From Triplophysa rosa (Eukaryota; Chordata; Actinopteri; Cypriniformes; Nemacheilidae): a DNA stretch of 64,000 nucleotides. A program made the translations under genes and the position numbers. The stretch is from contig NC_079890.1 in assembly GCF_024868665.1 (NCBI RefSeq), positions 39,289,773 to 39,353,772 on the forward strand, in the 5' to 3' direction. Positions 1-10,284 of the stretch are shown piece after piece; positions within the stretch are counted from its first letter, which is position 1, and each line of letters opens with the position of its first letter. Under the pieces are notes generated by a model. It had not been told where the DNA came from and searched no databases. It saw only the letters and a program-made list of their open reading frames with translations.

Positions 1-61
1 TAATTAAGTTGGATCAACTATTTTCTCTTTTTGTAGTAAATTTAGTGCGAAATTAGTATTA

Positions 62-250
62 AGATTTTTTTGTTGTCCAGGCTTAACATTTTTTACAGTG
101 TAGGGACGGAACGCCACTGCTGTTTTACAATATTTACTAGAGTAAACTGTAGCAAACATCTATTATAGTAATACAAACTGTAGTGTTTTACTGTAGTAAG
201 GTTTAAAAACCCTGACAAAGATTACTGTGGTTTTATTATAGTAAACGTGT
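62..250. repeat. ACTGTAGTA-rich tract
   Basis: Short motifs such as ACTGTAGTA and TTTACTATAGTAA recur in both orientations through this stretch. It resembles the degenerate palindromic MITEs common in fish introns, but I cannot define termini. Confidence 0.3.
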
Positions 251-595
251 AGTAGGCCAAACCATCTTTTAATTGTATAATCACAGTTTTACTTCAAATA
301 CCACAGTTAGAGCACTGCAGCAGAATCAATGTTCATTTTTGGTTTAACTATGTAGTAGCCGGTGCTTTTTGCTTTTATTTAAAGTAAAATGCCTAATTTA
401 TGTAATTGAACACAATAGTAAATACTGTAGTACAGTGGTGTGCGGTGTGCTGATTAGAGCTGAACGATACTTTAAAAAATTCAATGCAATTACTTTCTGA
501 ATAATTCAATATACGTTATGAAATATGATAATGCTTTTAGTGTAAAAGACTGAAGGGTTAAATTAATGATGGCCTACATTATTATGAAGGTTATG

Positions 596-893
596 GGGTA
601 AAATGCTGTATATATTAAATATAGACAAATTTTGGTTGTATTTGTTAACAATGTGTTAATGCATTAGCTAACATGAACTAACAATGAACAATATTTTACA
701 GCATTTATTCCTTCTAATTCATGTTAATTTCAGCATTTACTAATACATGTTTGAAATCCAAAGTTGTATCTGTTAACATTATGCATCATAAACTAACATG
801 AATAGCTGTATTGACATTTTATAACATTAACAAGGATTAATAAATGCTAAAACTATACTGTTAATAAAAAACCTTATTGTAAAGTATTACCCA
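596..893. repeat. Interspersed GTTAACA/ATGAACTAACA repeat
   Basis: Motifs GAACTAACAATGAACAA, CATTTACTAATACAT and AACATTAACAAGGATTAA appear, ending in CTTATTGTAAAGTATTACCC. I recognise this pattern as a very common cyprinid non-autonomous repeat. Its precise superfamily is not assigned. Confidence 0.55.
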
Positions 894-1880
894 AATAACT
901 ATAAAGAAAAATATAAATGAATGCATATATGACAGAGAAAGATCTAATTATAAATGTGACAGGGTGCTGTAAGGATTTAATTAGCTCCGTTTCTTCACTT
1001 TCTAGATGTGCACTTGTACGTCTTTGCGGATTTGTTGTTGAAGCCTATACTATAGAAGGGTTCAAAGCAACAACATAAAGAAACGTTACTGCGCATGCGC
1101 TCATTCGTGGACTGCCGTTAACTTCCTGTACACACTCACAAACAATAGAGTGCCTTTAGATTAATTCTGATAACAAGCAAAAGAAACCGAGAAGTACCCT
1201 TACTTGGCTAAACTTGTCTCGCCAATATTTTGAATTTAGACTGCGATATCAAGCTAACCAGACCGAAAAACACAAAAAACAAAAAACAAAAAAACACAGA
1301 CTGGAAGTTATCTTCCGTCAAGGCAGTACGTCCGATGAAACTGTCTATAGTGCAGTTGTTATTAGCATGTCAAATGAATGCTGAATAGGCTGTCTATGAC
1401 ATGAATGGCACAATGCATGTGACAAAAGAGAATGGAACCGATTTTAAACAAGGCATTTGTATGCATCATTAAAATGGCTGTTCAGGTACAGTGTAGACAC
1501 GATGCAACAGCTTAATAACATTTAACAGCTTTACGCATTGAGGAGAAATGTGTAAGATATGCCGTTACGTTAAATGCAGCTTTAGTTTGTGCACACACCA
1601 GTAGAAGCGAGCTAGTTAATCGATCGCAGATGCTGTAATCATCCACGATAACGAAAGACAAACAAAAGAAAAATAAGAAATGCAAAAGTGGTAAGGGAAA
1701 TTTAGCGGCCTGCTCTATGTGGGAAGCACTGCTGTCATTAAAAAATATATAAATACAAACAGCGTGACTTACTTTAGCTCTGCTCCCTGGCTTGATCGCT
1801 GGCTCCTCCAAATTATCTTATTTACAAATCCTTTGCTAAGTTTTACAAAGGACACGGAATAATAATTCAAATACACCTTC
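894..1880. other. Unassigned stretch with an NRF1-like site
   Basis: No supported gene or transposon. The palindrome TGCGCATGCGCT at 1090-1101 fits the NRF1 consensus, and ACTTCCTG at 1121-1128 fits an ETS core. Together they could mark a host promoter, but no exon is visible beside them. Confidence 0.3.
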
Positions 1881-2027
1881 ATTTATAGAACAGGAACAGA
1901 AAATAAAAAATGGACTGGATAAAAAGTTGGCTTGCAAGTGCACATGCCCAGCGCAAACTGTCGGTGAGTTCCAAACGGGATATTTTGCCCTTCGAAGGGC
2001 ACTTTGGGAAGGGAGCACCATACAAAA

Positions 2028-2300
2028 CATTCAATTCAATTCAATTTTATTTATATAGCGCTTTTCACAATGTGCATTGTTCCAAAGCAGCTTTACAGGA
2101 GCAAATAAGAAAAACACAGAAAGGTAAAACACAGCACAGTGCATGGTGTTTATAGACCAAGCAAGATCATTATAATAAATAATATCTAATAAATAAATGA
2201 ATAAATAAATAAATAAATGCAGTCTCCCGGTGAGCAAGCCAACACTGCACTGCTCTGCTGTGCAGAGCAGTGCATCAATCCAGATCATCAATCCAGATAA
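2028..2300 (-). repeat. LINE 3' UTR tail (L2-like)
   Basis: Reading the minus strand, the segment ends in AAAGCTGCTTTGGAACAATG, then AAAGCGCTATATAAATAAAA and a (GAATT)n tail, which is a typical fish L2-type LINE 3' end. The same sequence recurs at 54457-54700. The end near 2300 is disturbed by the following element. Confidence 0.6.
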
Positions 2301-2308
2301 AGCGAAAA

Positions 2309-3790
2309 TTGTCAAGAAATGCAAGGACAGAGGACCCAGACAGCAGGTGAGGGGTTAACAAAAACTCCTTAATTACAAAAACCAAAACAAAAAACCCACG
2401 ATGGGGAGAAAGACCAACTGGAAACAAGGAATCAAAACAAAATCTACCTACGGGGGGGGGGGGCTGGTGGGGTTGGTTGGGGTGGGGGTGAAATAAACAA
2501 AGTCCAAGAATTATAAGTCCACATAACGACAGGGCACAGTGAACAGCAACAAGGTAATCCAATTTACGAAGACACGAATAAGGGTAAGGCAAGTCAAGGC
2601 ATGAAAACGACAATGATCCGCACAGGACGATAAACAAGAGGGGAACTAAATAGGGACGCTAACAAGGATCATAATACAGGGCAGGTGACGGGCAAGTGGC
2701 AGAAATTAACACTAAAGGGAAACTAACGGGGAGATACACTAACGTGACAAGACCGACAGACATGAGGACAAACACAATAAACATATCACAGCACAAACTA
2801 GGGGGAACACGGAGGAAACAAGCATGGGGTTGGGATGAGCCAGTAAAAATAACATTAAAGGGAGGGGGAGGGGGAATGGGAGGCCAAAACCTGGGGACAT
2901 TAGGCATGTGTGGGACGGGGGGCTGGACTTGACTGGACGCCGGCTGGAATGCCGGCTGGACCGGACTGTACGCCGGCTCGAATGGACTGGAGGCCGGCTG
3001 CTGGACTGGATTGGACACCAGCTTATGGACCGGAGTGGATGCCTGCGGCGGCAGACCCGGACTGGATGCCTGCGGCTGGACACGGGCTCCCCTCCTCCGC
3101 TTCCTCCTAGACCGGACCACGGGCTTCGCGGGTGGTTGAAGGGATGCCGTGGGAAGAGTTGCTGAGTCCGAGCCGAAGGCGTCCGACACGGAGTCCCACG
3201 AGTCCCTTCTCCCCCGCTTGCCCCGGATACCGATAGAGGGAGGAGGAGCAGCGGAGTCTGTGGAAGTTGGTGCGGAGGTGCCCAAGGAGGCAACCGCCAG
3301 GACGCGATCCTCCGGGATGGGTGCCAGCGCCGCGGAGGGACCCGCCATGGTAGGACCCCTGGATCTGGTCCACAAAGCCCAGGGGTCTAAGCATTCGCAT
3401 CTCAGCAGGCTTGAGGGGTTCATCGAGGCAACTGTTGAACATTACTTTGAGCTCGGCCTTGTTGAACCCCGAGTTGCCCGCTGCGGTCAGGAAGTCCATG
3501 GCAAAGTCCCTCACCTCAGCCCCCTTCTGCCGTAGGCCGGAAAAAAAGTGAGCTTGGCGGCATCTTAGTGCTGACATCGGCTCGGCCGTGGCTGTCTGCG
3601 GGGTCCTCTTTAGGCGGATCATTCTGTCAAGAAATGCAAGGACAGAGGACCCAGACGCAGACAGCAGGTGAGGGGTTAACAAAAACTACTTTATTACAAA
3701 AACAAAAACAAAAAACCCACGATGGGGAGAAAGACCAAATAGAAACAAGGAATCAAAATAAAATCTACGAAGACACTAAGGAGGGACAAC
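2309..3790 (-). mobile_element. Non-autonomous LTR-type element with gag remnant
   Basis: Direct repeats at 2310-2447 and 3627-3771 share long runs such as GACAGAGGACCCAGA and CACGATGGGGAGAAAGACCA. On the minus strand each contains AATAAA or a close variant and ends TTCTTGACA, as an LTR would. The copy near 3627-3790 lacks about 115 bp present in the other and breaks off near 3790. A gag-like frame lies between them and no pol is seen, so this is LARD-like or a deleted copy. Confidence 0.5.
2659..3622 (-). pseudogene. Gag-like protein, frameshifted
   Basis: Translation on the minus strand from ATG at 3622 gives a block resembling gag-like proteins seen in many fish repeats, including RDFAMDFLTAAG and LMVMFNSCLDEPL-like text (KVMFNSCLDEPLKP). 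Near 3350-3400 the frame shifts, then continues as a basic, Pro/Ser/Gln-rich region (RSRRKRRRGARVQ, then repeated SSPxxPA units) and a hydrophobic C-terminus ending at 2659. It has no protease, reverse transcriptase or integrase. It sits between the two direct repeats described at 2310 and 3627. It is probably not expressed as a full protein. Confidence 0.45.
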
Positions 3791-3849
3791 CAGGGGATTC
3801 CAGTTCCCCTCTGGCAAAAGCTGCTGCCTCTGCACAAGCTCCACAGTGC

Positions 3850-4985
3850 TAGCACAACAAGGCTAAATAAAATAAATAAACTTAATAATAAAATAAATTA
3901 TAGTTTAAGATTATCATTAATAATCTAACAGCATTTCAAATTTTGTGGTGAAGACGTGTCAGTTGACCGCGTCCTTCTTTATCCAGCTCTATCATCCCAG
4001 CTCTTGTGAAGGTCTCCGCTCTACCATCAGGTCAGGCCATGAACTGCATCCTGCTCGCTGTGGTAACCTTGGAACAATGAGACAAGACTGGCTGAGAGTA
4101 GAGTACTGTTCTGCACTCTTTGTTGCAACAAGTACATCAGTTGTGTTTTTGGTTCCGCTTGATCTAACTAATGCAGCCTAAACCCTCAGAGGATTTATAT
4201 TATGGAAGTGTAGTGTATGCAAGATTAAAAAGATGCGTCTTTAGTCTAGATTTAAACTGACAGAGTGTGTCTGCCTCCCGGACAGTGCAGGGAAGACTAT
4301 TCCAAAGTTTAGGTGCTAGATAGGAAAAGGATCTACCACCTGCACTTGATTTTGAAATTCTATGTATTACCAACTGACAGGACGCCTGAGAGCGTAATGC
4401 ACGTGAAGGACTGTAATACAAAAGGAGTTCATTCAAGTACTGAGGAGCTAAACCATGTAAGGCTTTATAGGTAATAAGCAAGATTTTAAAGTTAACGCGA
4501 TGCTTTATAGGTAACCAGTGCAAGGTTGACAGAACCGGGCTAATATGTTCATACTTTTTTGTACGTGTAAGAACTCGAGCTGCCTTGTTTTGGACCATTT
4601 GGAGTTTTTGTAATAAGCCTGCAGGGCAACCACCTTTCAGTGCATTACAGTATTCTAGTCTTGATGTCATTAATTCATTAATTAACTTCTCTTCATCTGA
4701 CATTGACATTATATGACGTAGTTTAGATATATTCTTAAGATGGAAAAACGCAATTTTACAGGTGTTGGCGACGTGGCTCTCAAATGACAGACTACTATCG
4801 AATAGAACGCCAAGATTCTTTGCTGACGACGAGGGTTTTATGGAACATCCGTCAATAGTTAAGCAGTATTCTTGGTTATAGCAGTTTTCGGTCCAATAAG
4901 TAACACTTCTGTTTTGTCCGAGTTCAGTAATAAAAAGTTGTTAATCATACAGTTTTTATTATCGCCTTTGCGTTCTATGCCCTGG
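3850..4985 (-). pseudogene. L2-type LINE, reverse transcriptase C-terminus and 3' UTR
   Basis: On the minus strand the frame reads NFLLLNSDKTEVLLIG, then after a one-base shift NLGVLFDSSLSFESHV, and then an uninterrupted 169 residues (4709-4200) with RLEYCNALKGG, QNKAARVLTRTKK and LHWLPIKHRVNFKILL. These are the conserved C-terminal blocks of L2/CR1-like LINE ORF2. The catalytic block lies upstream and is missing, so the copy is 5' truncated, as LINEs usually are. The 3' UTR runs to about 3850 with an A/T-rich tail. Confidence 0.8.
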
Positions 4986-5255
4986 CCTCTAGTGGACCTG
5001 AAGAGCACTCCAGCTGGTGACTGTGACATACTGTAGCTGCCTCCTTAAGGAGCGGCTTCCAGACAGAAGAGTTCAACTCTAAATGTGTTTTTCTGTTCAG
5101 CTCATCAAACATGAATATGATGAAACAGACAATATTCACATCTAACATTCTGGACTTTTACCTAATTTTCCCCCTTTACATGTTTACACATTTCTTGTAT
5201 ATACTGTATATCTACAGACTGTCTGATCGTTTGTCTTTGCATACATATTTTCTAG
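4986..5255. other. Unassigned sequence upstream of lectin module 1
   Basis: No signal-peptide exon or promoter can be supported here. An open frame begins at 5111 but runs straight through the splice acceptor at 5255, so it is read-through intron. Confidence 0.4.
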
Positions 5256-5756
5256 AGAATTTAGCATTGAAAGGAACGGCTACACAGTCATCCACATTAT
5301 ACGACCGGTTACCCGTAAGAGCCATTGATGGTGTAAGACATGGCACAGATACCAATGCATACTGCTCCACCACACAACATCAAAGTGACCCATGGTGGAG
5401 GTTGGATCTCTTGGATGAATATGAGATTAAATCAGTGATCATCACTGCTAGATCAGACGGATATTTGGATCAAACCAGTGGAGCAGAGATTCGTATTGGA
5501 AACTCACTGGACAACAATGGAAACAACAATCCCATGTAAAGTTATTCATGAAATCACTTTTGATTGATTGATTAAACATCTCCATAGAGACTGATTGATT
5601 TTCTCTCTCTCTCTAGATGTGCTGTAACACCTGTTTTTCAACATGGTTACACCATCAGTTTCTCATGTCATGGGATGGTGGGACGTTACGTGAATGTGGT
5701 CAAACCTGGACTTGCATTTACTGTCTCTCTGTGTGAAATGGAGGTCTACAAAACAG
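5256..5756 (+). CDS. Fucolectin-type (F5/8C, FTP) module 1
   Basis: Exon 5256-5535 encodes NLALKGTATQSS, AIDGVRHGTD, DPWWRLDLLDEYEI, VIITARSDGYLDQ and [14 protein letters not shown]. Exon 5617-5756 encodes CAVTP, SFSCHGMVGRYVNVVKPG and LCEMEVY. This order and the ~140-residue length match a single eel-fucolectin-type domain. The first arginine of the RxD sugar motif is present, but the position four residues after the aspartate is Gln, not Arg/Lys. The intron is 81 bp. The acceptor TTTTCTAG and phase-1 start match module 2. Confidence 0.85.
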
Positions 5757-8700
5757 GTAATGTCTGACACATAATTCTGTACTGTTAGATAGCACTGACA
5801 AGTTACATTTCGTAATAGATAAAAGTTATTTCTGTAACTACTGAAATGTATAAATCGTTTAAAATTTAAGCTTTTTAAATTGAGTCATGAATTAAAAACA
5901 AAAGTTTGGAGTAACACATCTTTAATAATTCAGACTGATCAACTGTCTTTGAATATTTATTTTCTAGAGAATTTAGCATTTAAAGGAACAACTACACAGT
6001 CATCTTTCACCTGGGTATCTCAATATGCCATGGATGGTCAAAAATATGGCACAGATACTGGTTCATACTGCTCTGCTACTTTATATGAGAGTAACCCATG
6101 GTGGAGGCTGGATCTCTTGGATTATTATAACATCAGTACAGTGATCATCACTGCTAGATCAGACTGCTGTGTGGATCAAACCAACGGAGCAGAGATTCGT
6201 ATTGGAAACTCACTGGTCAACAATGGAAACAACAATCCCATGTAAAGTTATTCATGAAATCACTTCAACACTTTTCATTGATTGATTGATTAAACACCTC
6301 TATAGAGATTCATTGATTTTCTCTCTCTAGATGTGCTGTGACTTCTGGTCTTCTAGCTGGTCACACCATCAGTTACTCATGTCAGGGGATGGTGGGACAC
6401 TATGTGAATGTGGTCATGTCTGGACGTACATCTGCTCTCGCTCTGTGCGAAGTGGAGGTCTATGGAAAATGTAATTTCTAAAAATTATAGTGGTAGAATT
6501 TAAAATTTCACTGGAAAACCTTTGTGACCGTGTCTGTAAAACCCAGCTAAATTTATTATTTTAAACATAATTCCACACAATGTAAAGATCATTCTGTAAA
6601 AATATAATCTTGATATCTTTAATACTGACTGAGTAAACCCGTGTCAAAGATTCAAATCTGAAATTAATGATCACAGAAACTCTTTGCAACTTTTTTTATT
6701 GGGCACAAAAAGGAATTCATGACAGAATTTCCTTTCTGGAGTGAACTATCCCTTCAAGTAACCTCTTACACCATGTCTACACCGGGCGCGACTTATTGGT
6801 ATCCAATGTGGACAAAATGTAAAACTATATTGGATTCTAATGCGTTTCGAATGTCTTTTGTTGTGTCGCATCGCGCCGGCCGCATCCGGTGTACTGAGCG
6901 CGTTCCACCATCACGCCGAATCGAATCGGTCTAAGCACAGTCTGAAAAGGTTACAGTTATGTTTCCACGTGAGCCTGGTTCGACCCGATTACAAACTGTT
7001 CTCAGTTCGGAATTGTCAGCACGGATCGTGTTAATGAATGCGCGCAGAGCCGTTATAGCTCAGACTCTTGTGTTTGCCAAGACGCGTTTGTGTTTACATT
7101 CTAAAAATTTCTGTTATCAGCCCTGCGGTGGAAATGAAACCATTTACGTACCGTCTGGCATGGATCGGCACAGAGTGGAACGATTAAGCAACAAGAACGA
7201 TTCGGCGCGATGGTGGAAAAGTGCTAATGGTGTTGGGTGTAGTTTGGGGTAAACCTGCAGTTAACGTATACCTTAAGGAGTCTTCGCAGTGCGACGTTAT
7301 ATGGCCAACGTTATAGTGAAACGCAACCTAGGTTTCAAAGTGCAAGTTTTTGTAAGTGATCCTCTAATTATCTCTGTTAAACTTTAAAAACATGGATTTG
7401 CAAAAGGGTAACGTCATGCATATTACGTGTTTCTTTAAAAAGAGACATCACCAATTAACTGCCTGGCATGTATAATATGTGACCCTGGATCACAAAACCA
7501 GTCTTAAGTAGCACGGGAACATTTTTAGTAAAAGACAAAAATACATTGTGTGGGTCAAAATTATCGATTTTTCTTTTATGCCAAAAATCATTAGGATATT
7601 AAGTAAAGATCATGTTCCATGAAGATATTTTGTAAATTTCCTACCTTAAATATATTAAAACTTTATTTTTGTGAGTGGATGGTCTGCCACAGTGCCCCTG
7701 ATTAACAACTTCAAAGGCAATTCTCTCAATATTTTGATTTTTTTGCTCTCTCAAATTCCAGAGTTTTAAACGGTTGTATCTCAGCCAGATATTGTCCTAT
7801 TCTAACAATTCATATATCTATAGAAAGTTGATTTATTCAGCTTTCAGATTATGTAAAAATCTCAATTTCGAAAAATTGACCCATAAGACTGGTTTTGTTG
7901 TCCAGGGTCACATATAGTGCTGTAGTACTCGAGTCCGGTCTCGGTACTTGTCTTGGACTCGTTGGTATTTGAACTCGGACTTGGTCATTGGTCTCGCAAA
8001 TGTTCTAGTCGGTCTCGTCCGAGTCCAGCGATATATGTTTTATTTTCTCCTTCAAAACAAAACATTGATAGAGCAATATTCTTGTAATCCGAAAACTAAT
8101 GATCCGAAAACTGTTGCCAACTCTCGACTCTAGAACGAGAGCTGCGCGTGCTCATAAGTTCTCTTTTCACACAGCAGTTCAGTTCAGTGTGTGCTGTTGT
8201 TGTAACTAAATAACTCCGGTATATTGGTTCAAGTCCGCGGGACTGTCATGCACGCCAGAAAGTGAAGAACTGAATTAATTTGTGGATAATATTAAGTGTT
8301 CACGGGAGACGCTAAACGGGAACGATTCAGCTGAACTGGTTCCACCGGTTCACTAAAAAGAAAGAACTGGTTCTAATGAATGATTCGTCCGCGGCGCGAA
8401 CCAGCGTCAATCATTCATCAGGCACGATGTCAGCGAGCAGCGGCATAATACAGATTGGTTTTACAAACCAAAATAAATGTATCGACAGTGCGCTTACACA
8501 CACGCACAAAAGTGTTCATTGCTGCACAACCTTGCTGTTAGGAGGGCTGATAAAAAAGTTCCTTAAAAAGTAATAAACAGTTACACTTCGGCTTTGTGAC
8601 TTTAGTGCCATATAGTAAAAATAAAATGACCTTATTTTATCTGCTTTTCGATCATTACAAACAATAATGAAAATGATTATCTTAGAATAGAAGATATGCT

Positions 8701-10284
8701 GTCTCTTGCGTCACATAAATTATCAATAGTTAAGTATGTGGTCTTGTAGTCATGATTTTTTTCTGTCTCTCTTGACTGTCTCAATTGGACTCGGTCTTGA
8801 CTTGGACTCGAACCTCTCTGGACTTGGACTTGACTCGGTCTCGACTAGTCCTGGTCTTGGACTTGTCTTGGACTCGACAATGGTTGACTTGACTACAGCC
8901 CTAGTATAATAATTATTCAAATGTTTAAGTCGTTTACACAGATCCATGTGAACGGTGATCATTTTAACAACATTGTCATCTAGTGAAACCTCATTGTCAG
9001 TCGTGTAAATGCACACTTTGTTACACTAAAGTCTCTTTCTGCTTTAGTTCATTGTTGTCCTCTTGCAATGTTTCCCTCAAATATTAGTGTTTTTACTTGT
9101 ATATGATGATTGAATTTGTGTTTGTAGTTTTAGGTTTCAGAAGAAAAACCTTTCTGAGGCTGAAATTTTCCTCCAGTGTTGATGTAGCTGCTGAGAGCGA
9201 GAAAATCCTCCAACAGGTGAAAAAAGTTTTTTTTTCCATCAGGAGTCTTTAAAGTGCAAAAATAAATGTGATTCTTTAAGGGAAAAGTGATATTTAAGAG
9301 TGTTTGAGTGCTTTTCCACCATCGCGCCAAATTTTTCTCATTCCTAGAGGCTGTGTCCACCGAGGCGTTTATGCCTGCGGCCGGCGTGTTTTTACAATTG
9401 TTTTCAACTGAAACGCCACGCTTTAAAAAAAAAGCCATCAGTTGACGTCTTTTTCCGCGCTCAGTGCTGGTGCTATGCGTTTTTCCCACGATCAGCGCCG
9501 GCGTTTGACCGGACACCCAGAGTTGAAAAATGCTCAACTTTGGGCAGAACGCTGCGCCTGCAGAGGGCGTTTTCAGCCGAGCTCCTGCCGTTTTCAGCCG
9601 TGTAAATGCGCCTCGGTGGACACAGCCCCTTAATCTTTCCACTCCATGCCGATCCATGCCAGCCGCAGGGCTGTTAACAGAAATCTTTAGAATGTAAACA
9701 AACGCGTCACGCGCTGCCTTGGTAACAAGACACTGAGCTAAGTCTCTGCACGCATGCTATTAGCACGATTCCGAGCCGAAAACAGTTTGTATTCGTGCCG
9801 TGTGGAACCAGGCTCGCGTGGAAATTTTACTAACCATTTCAGACCGTGCTTAAAACGGTTCGGCGCGATGGTGGAAAAGCGCTGTGTAAAACGTGTAAAT
9901 ATATAGTATGACATGAGTGAAGATGAGAGAATGAGAAATGACAGTATAAGTGAAATCTTTGATGAATTTTAGCTGCAGTCTGCTCTGGCATCACACATCT
10001 CTGATTTTAATCTGTCCTGGACACAACTACCCGAGAGAGAAGAAGAACCGGAGGAGGAGACACGTAAGTATCGTCATTTTTTGACTAAAATAGAGTCTTT
10101 ATGCCAGTAATGTTGAATTGACTGATCAACAGTCTTTAATGTGAAAGTAAACAGATCTACATAGAGTGATCTAAAATCATCATCATTCAAAATACAAAAA
10201 TAATAGATTATGTAAGTATTCATCCCATTAATATTTTCTATGAATTATGTTTCATCTACAGGTTCTTGTGATAAAAATCCTTAA
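5256..10284 (+). CDS. Fucolectin-like gene 1, two FTP modules plus acidic tail (5' incomplete)
   Basis: Seven exons splice in phase: 5256-5535, 5617-5756, 5968-6241, 6331-6470, 9134-9216, 9973-10063 and 10262-10284 (TAA). All introns are GT-AG. Modules start and end in phase 1, so they can be duplicated without breaking the frame. The joined product is about 342 residues: two F5/8C fucolectin-type domains, a 27-residue segment, a 30-residue acidic segment and a short RSCDKNP end. By family knowledge such proteins are secreted fucose-binding lectins. I found no signal-peptide exon, so the start is unknown. The 2.66-kb intron 6471-9133 is largely MITEs. The gene mirrors the minus-strand locus at 29151-33240. 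Open points are expression and whether the missing 5' exons exist. Confidence 0.7.
5968..6470 (+). CDS. Fucolectin-type (F5/8C, FTP) module 2
   Basis: Exon 5968-6241 encodes NLAFKGTTTQSS, AMDGQKYGTD, NPWWRLDLLDYYNI, VIITARSDCCVDQ and [14 protein letters not shown]. Exon 6331-6470 encodes CAVTS, SYSCQGMVGHYVNVVMSG and LCEVEVY. It is the only module here with the adjacent Cys-Cys pair known from eel fucolectin, and it also has Gln in place of the second sugar-motif Arg. It joins module 1 across a 211-bp intron, giving a continuous two-domain frame. Confidence 0.85.
6684..6763. repeat. MITE end fragment (TGAACTATCCCTT)
   Basis: CATGACAGAATTTCC and GTGAACTATCCCTTCAAGTA match one end of the family seen complete at 63088-63408. 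Confidence 0.5.
6896..7229. mobile_element. MITE, copy 1 (TTCCACCATCGCGCC family)
   Basis: Imperfect terminal inverted repeats GCGCGTTCCACCATCACGCC and GGCGCGATGGTGGAAAAGTG bound about 330 bp. It contains GGCATGGATCGGCAC. A second copy in opposite orientation is at 9308-9882. No coding capacity is seen. Superfamily is not certain. Confidence 0.6.
7230..7477. other. Intronic sequence without recognised feature
   Basis: Part of the intron between lectin module 2 and the tail exons. I see no exon, RNA or defined repeat. Confidence 0.4.
7479..7911. mobile_element. Non-autonomous DNA element (GTGACCCTGGA family)
   Basis: Terminal inverted repeats GTGACCCTGGATCACAAAAC and GTTTTGTTGTCCAGGGTCAC bound 433 bp, flanked by ATAT on both sides. 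A full second copy is at 30793-31224 and a right-end relic at 19783-19829. This is an abundant cyprinid repeat. Confidence 0.8.
7915..8903. mobile_element. hAT-like non-autonomous element (ACTCGAGTCCGGTCTCG family)
   Basis: Ends TAGTGCTGTAGT and ACTACAGCCCTA are inverted repeats. Subterminal tracts are rich in GACTCG/GGTCTCG, and the interior (8300-8420) has GAACTGGTTC-like short palindromes. I recognise this as a common fish repeat. Flanking octamers match only partly, so the target duplication is not proven. Confidence 0.55.
9134..10284 (+). CDS. Tail exons of lectin gene 1
   Basis: Exon 9134-9216 (83 bp) encodes FRRKTFLRLKFSSSVDVAA then ESEKILQQ. Exon 9973-10063 (91 bp) encodes LQSALASHISDFNLSWTQLP followed by a Glu-rich run. 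Exon 10262-10284 gives RSCDKNP and TAA. The phases (1-0, 0-1, 1-stop) fit the phase-1 donor of the FTP modules. The first two exons have close paralogues at 29541-29459 and 29306-29151, which supports selection on the frame. I do not recognise the segment as a named domain. The pattern (mixed-charge strand-like start, helix-like LQSALASHISD, acidic end) could be an oligomerisation or charged tail, but that is guesswork. Confidence 0.65.
9308..9882. mobile_element. MITE, copy 2, interrupted by a second MITE
   Basis: Ends GTGCTTTTCCACCATCGCGC and GCGCGATGGTGGAAAAGCGC form near-perfect inverted repeats. The element is the reverse orientation of the copy at 6896-7229 and is split by the element at 9346-9631. 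It lies in the intron between tail exons. The paralogous intron at 29307-29458 lacks it. Confidence 0.7.
9346..9631. mobile_element. Nested MITE (CTGTGTCCACCGAGGCG)
   Basis: Inverted ends GGCTGTGTCCACCGAGGCG and CGCCTCGGTGGACACAGCCC enclose about 285 bp, with further internal inverted pairs such as CGTTTTCAGCCG. It interrupts the surrounding MITE, whose other copy shows the uninterrupted order. Confidence 0.7.

Noticed and set aside
2659..3293. Overlapping Pro-rich frames on both strands as host proteins.
   Set aside because: They lie inside the direct-repeat-bounded element and one is the gag-like frame. The others are shadows.
5111..5255. Hydrophobic open frame upstream of module 1 as a signal peptide.
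   Set aside because: It passes through the TTTTCTAG acceptor, is very AT-rich and has no start context. Similar read-through occurs before modules 2 and 4.
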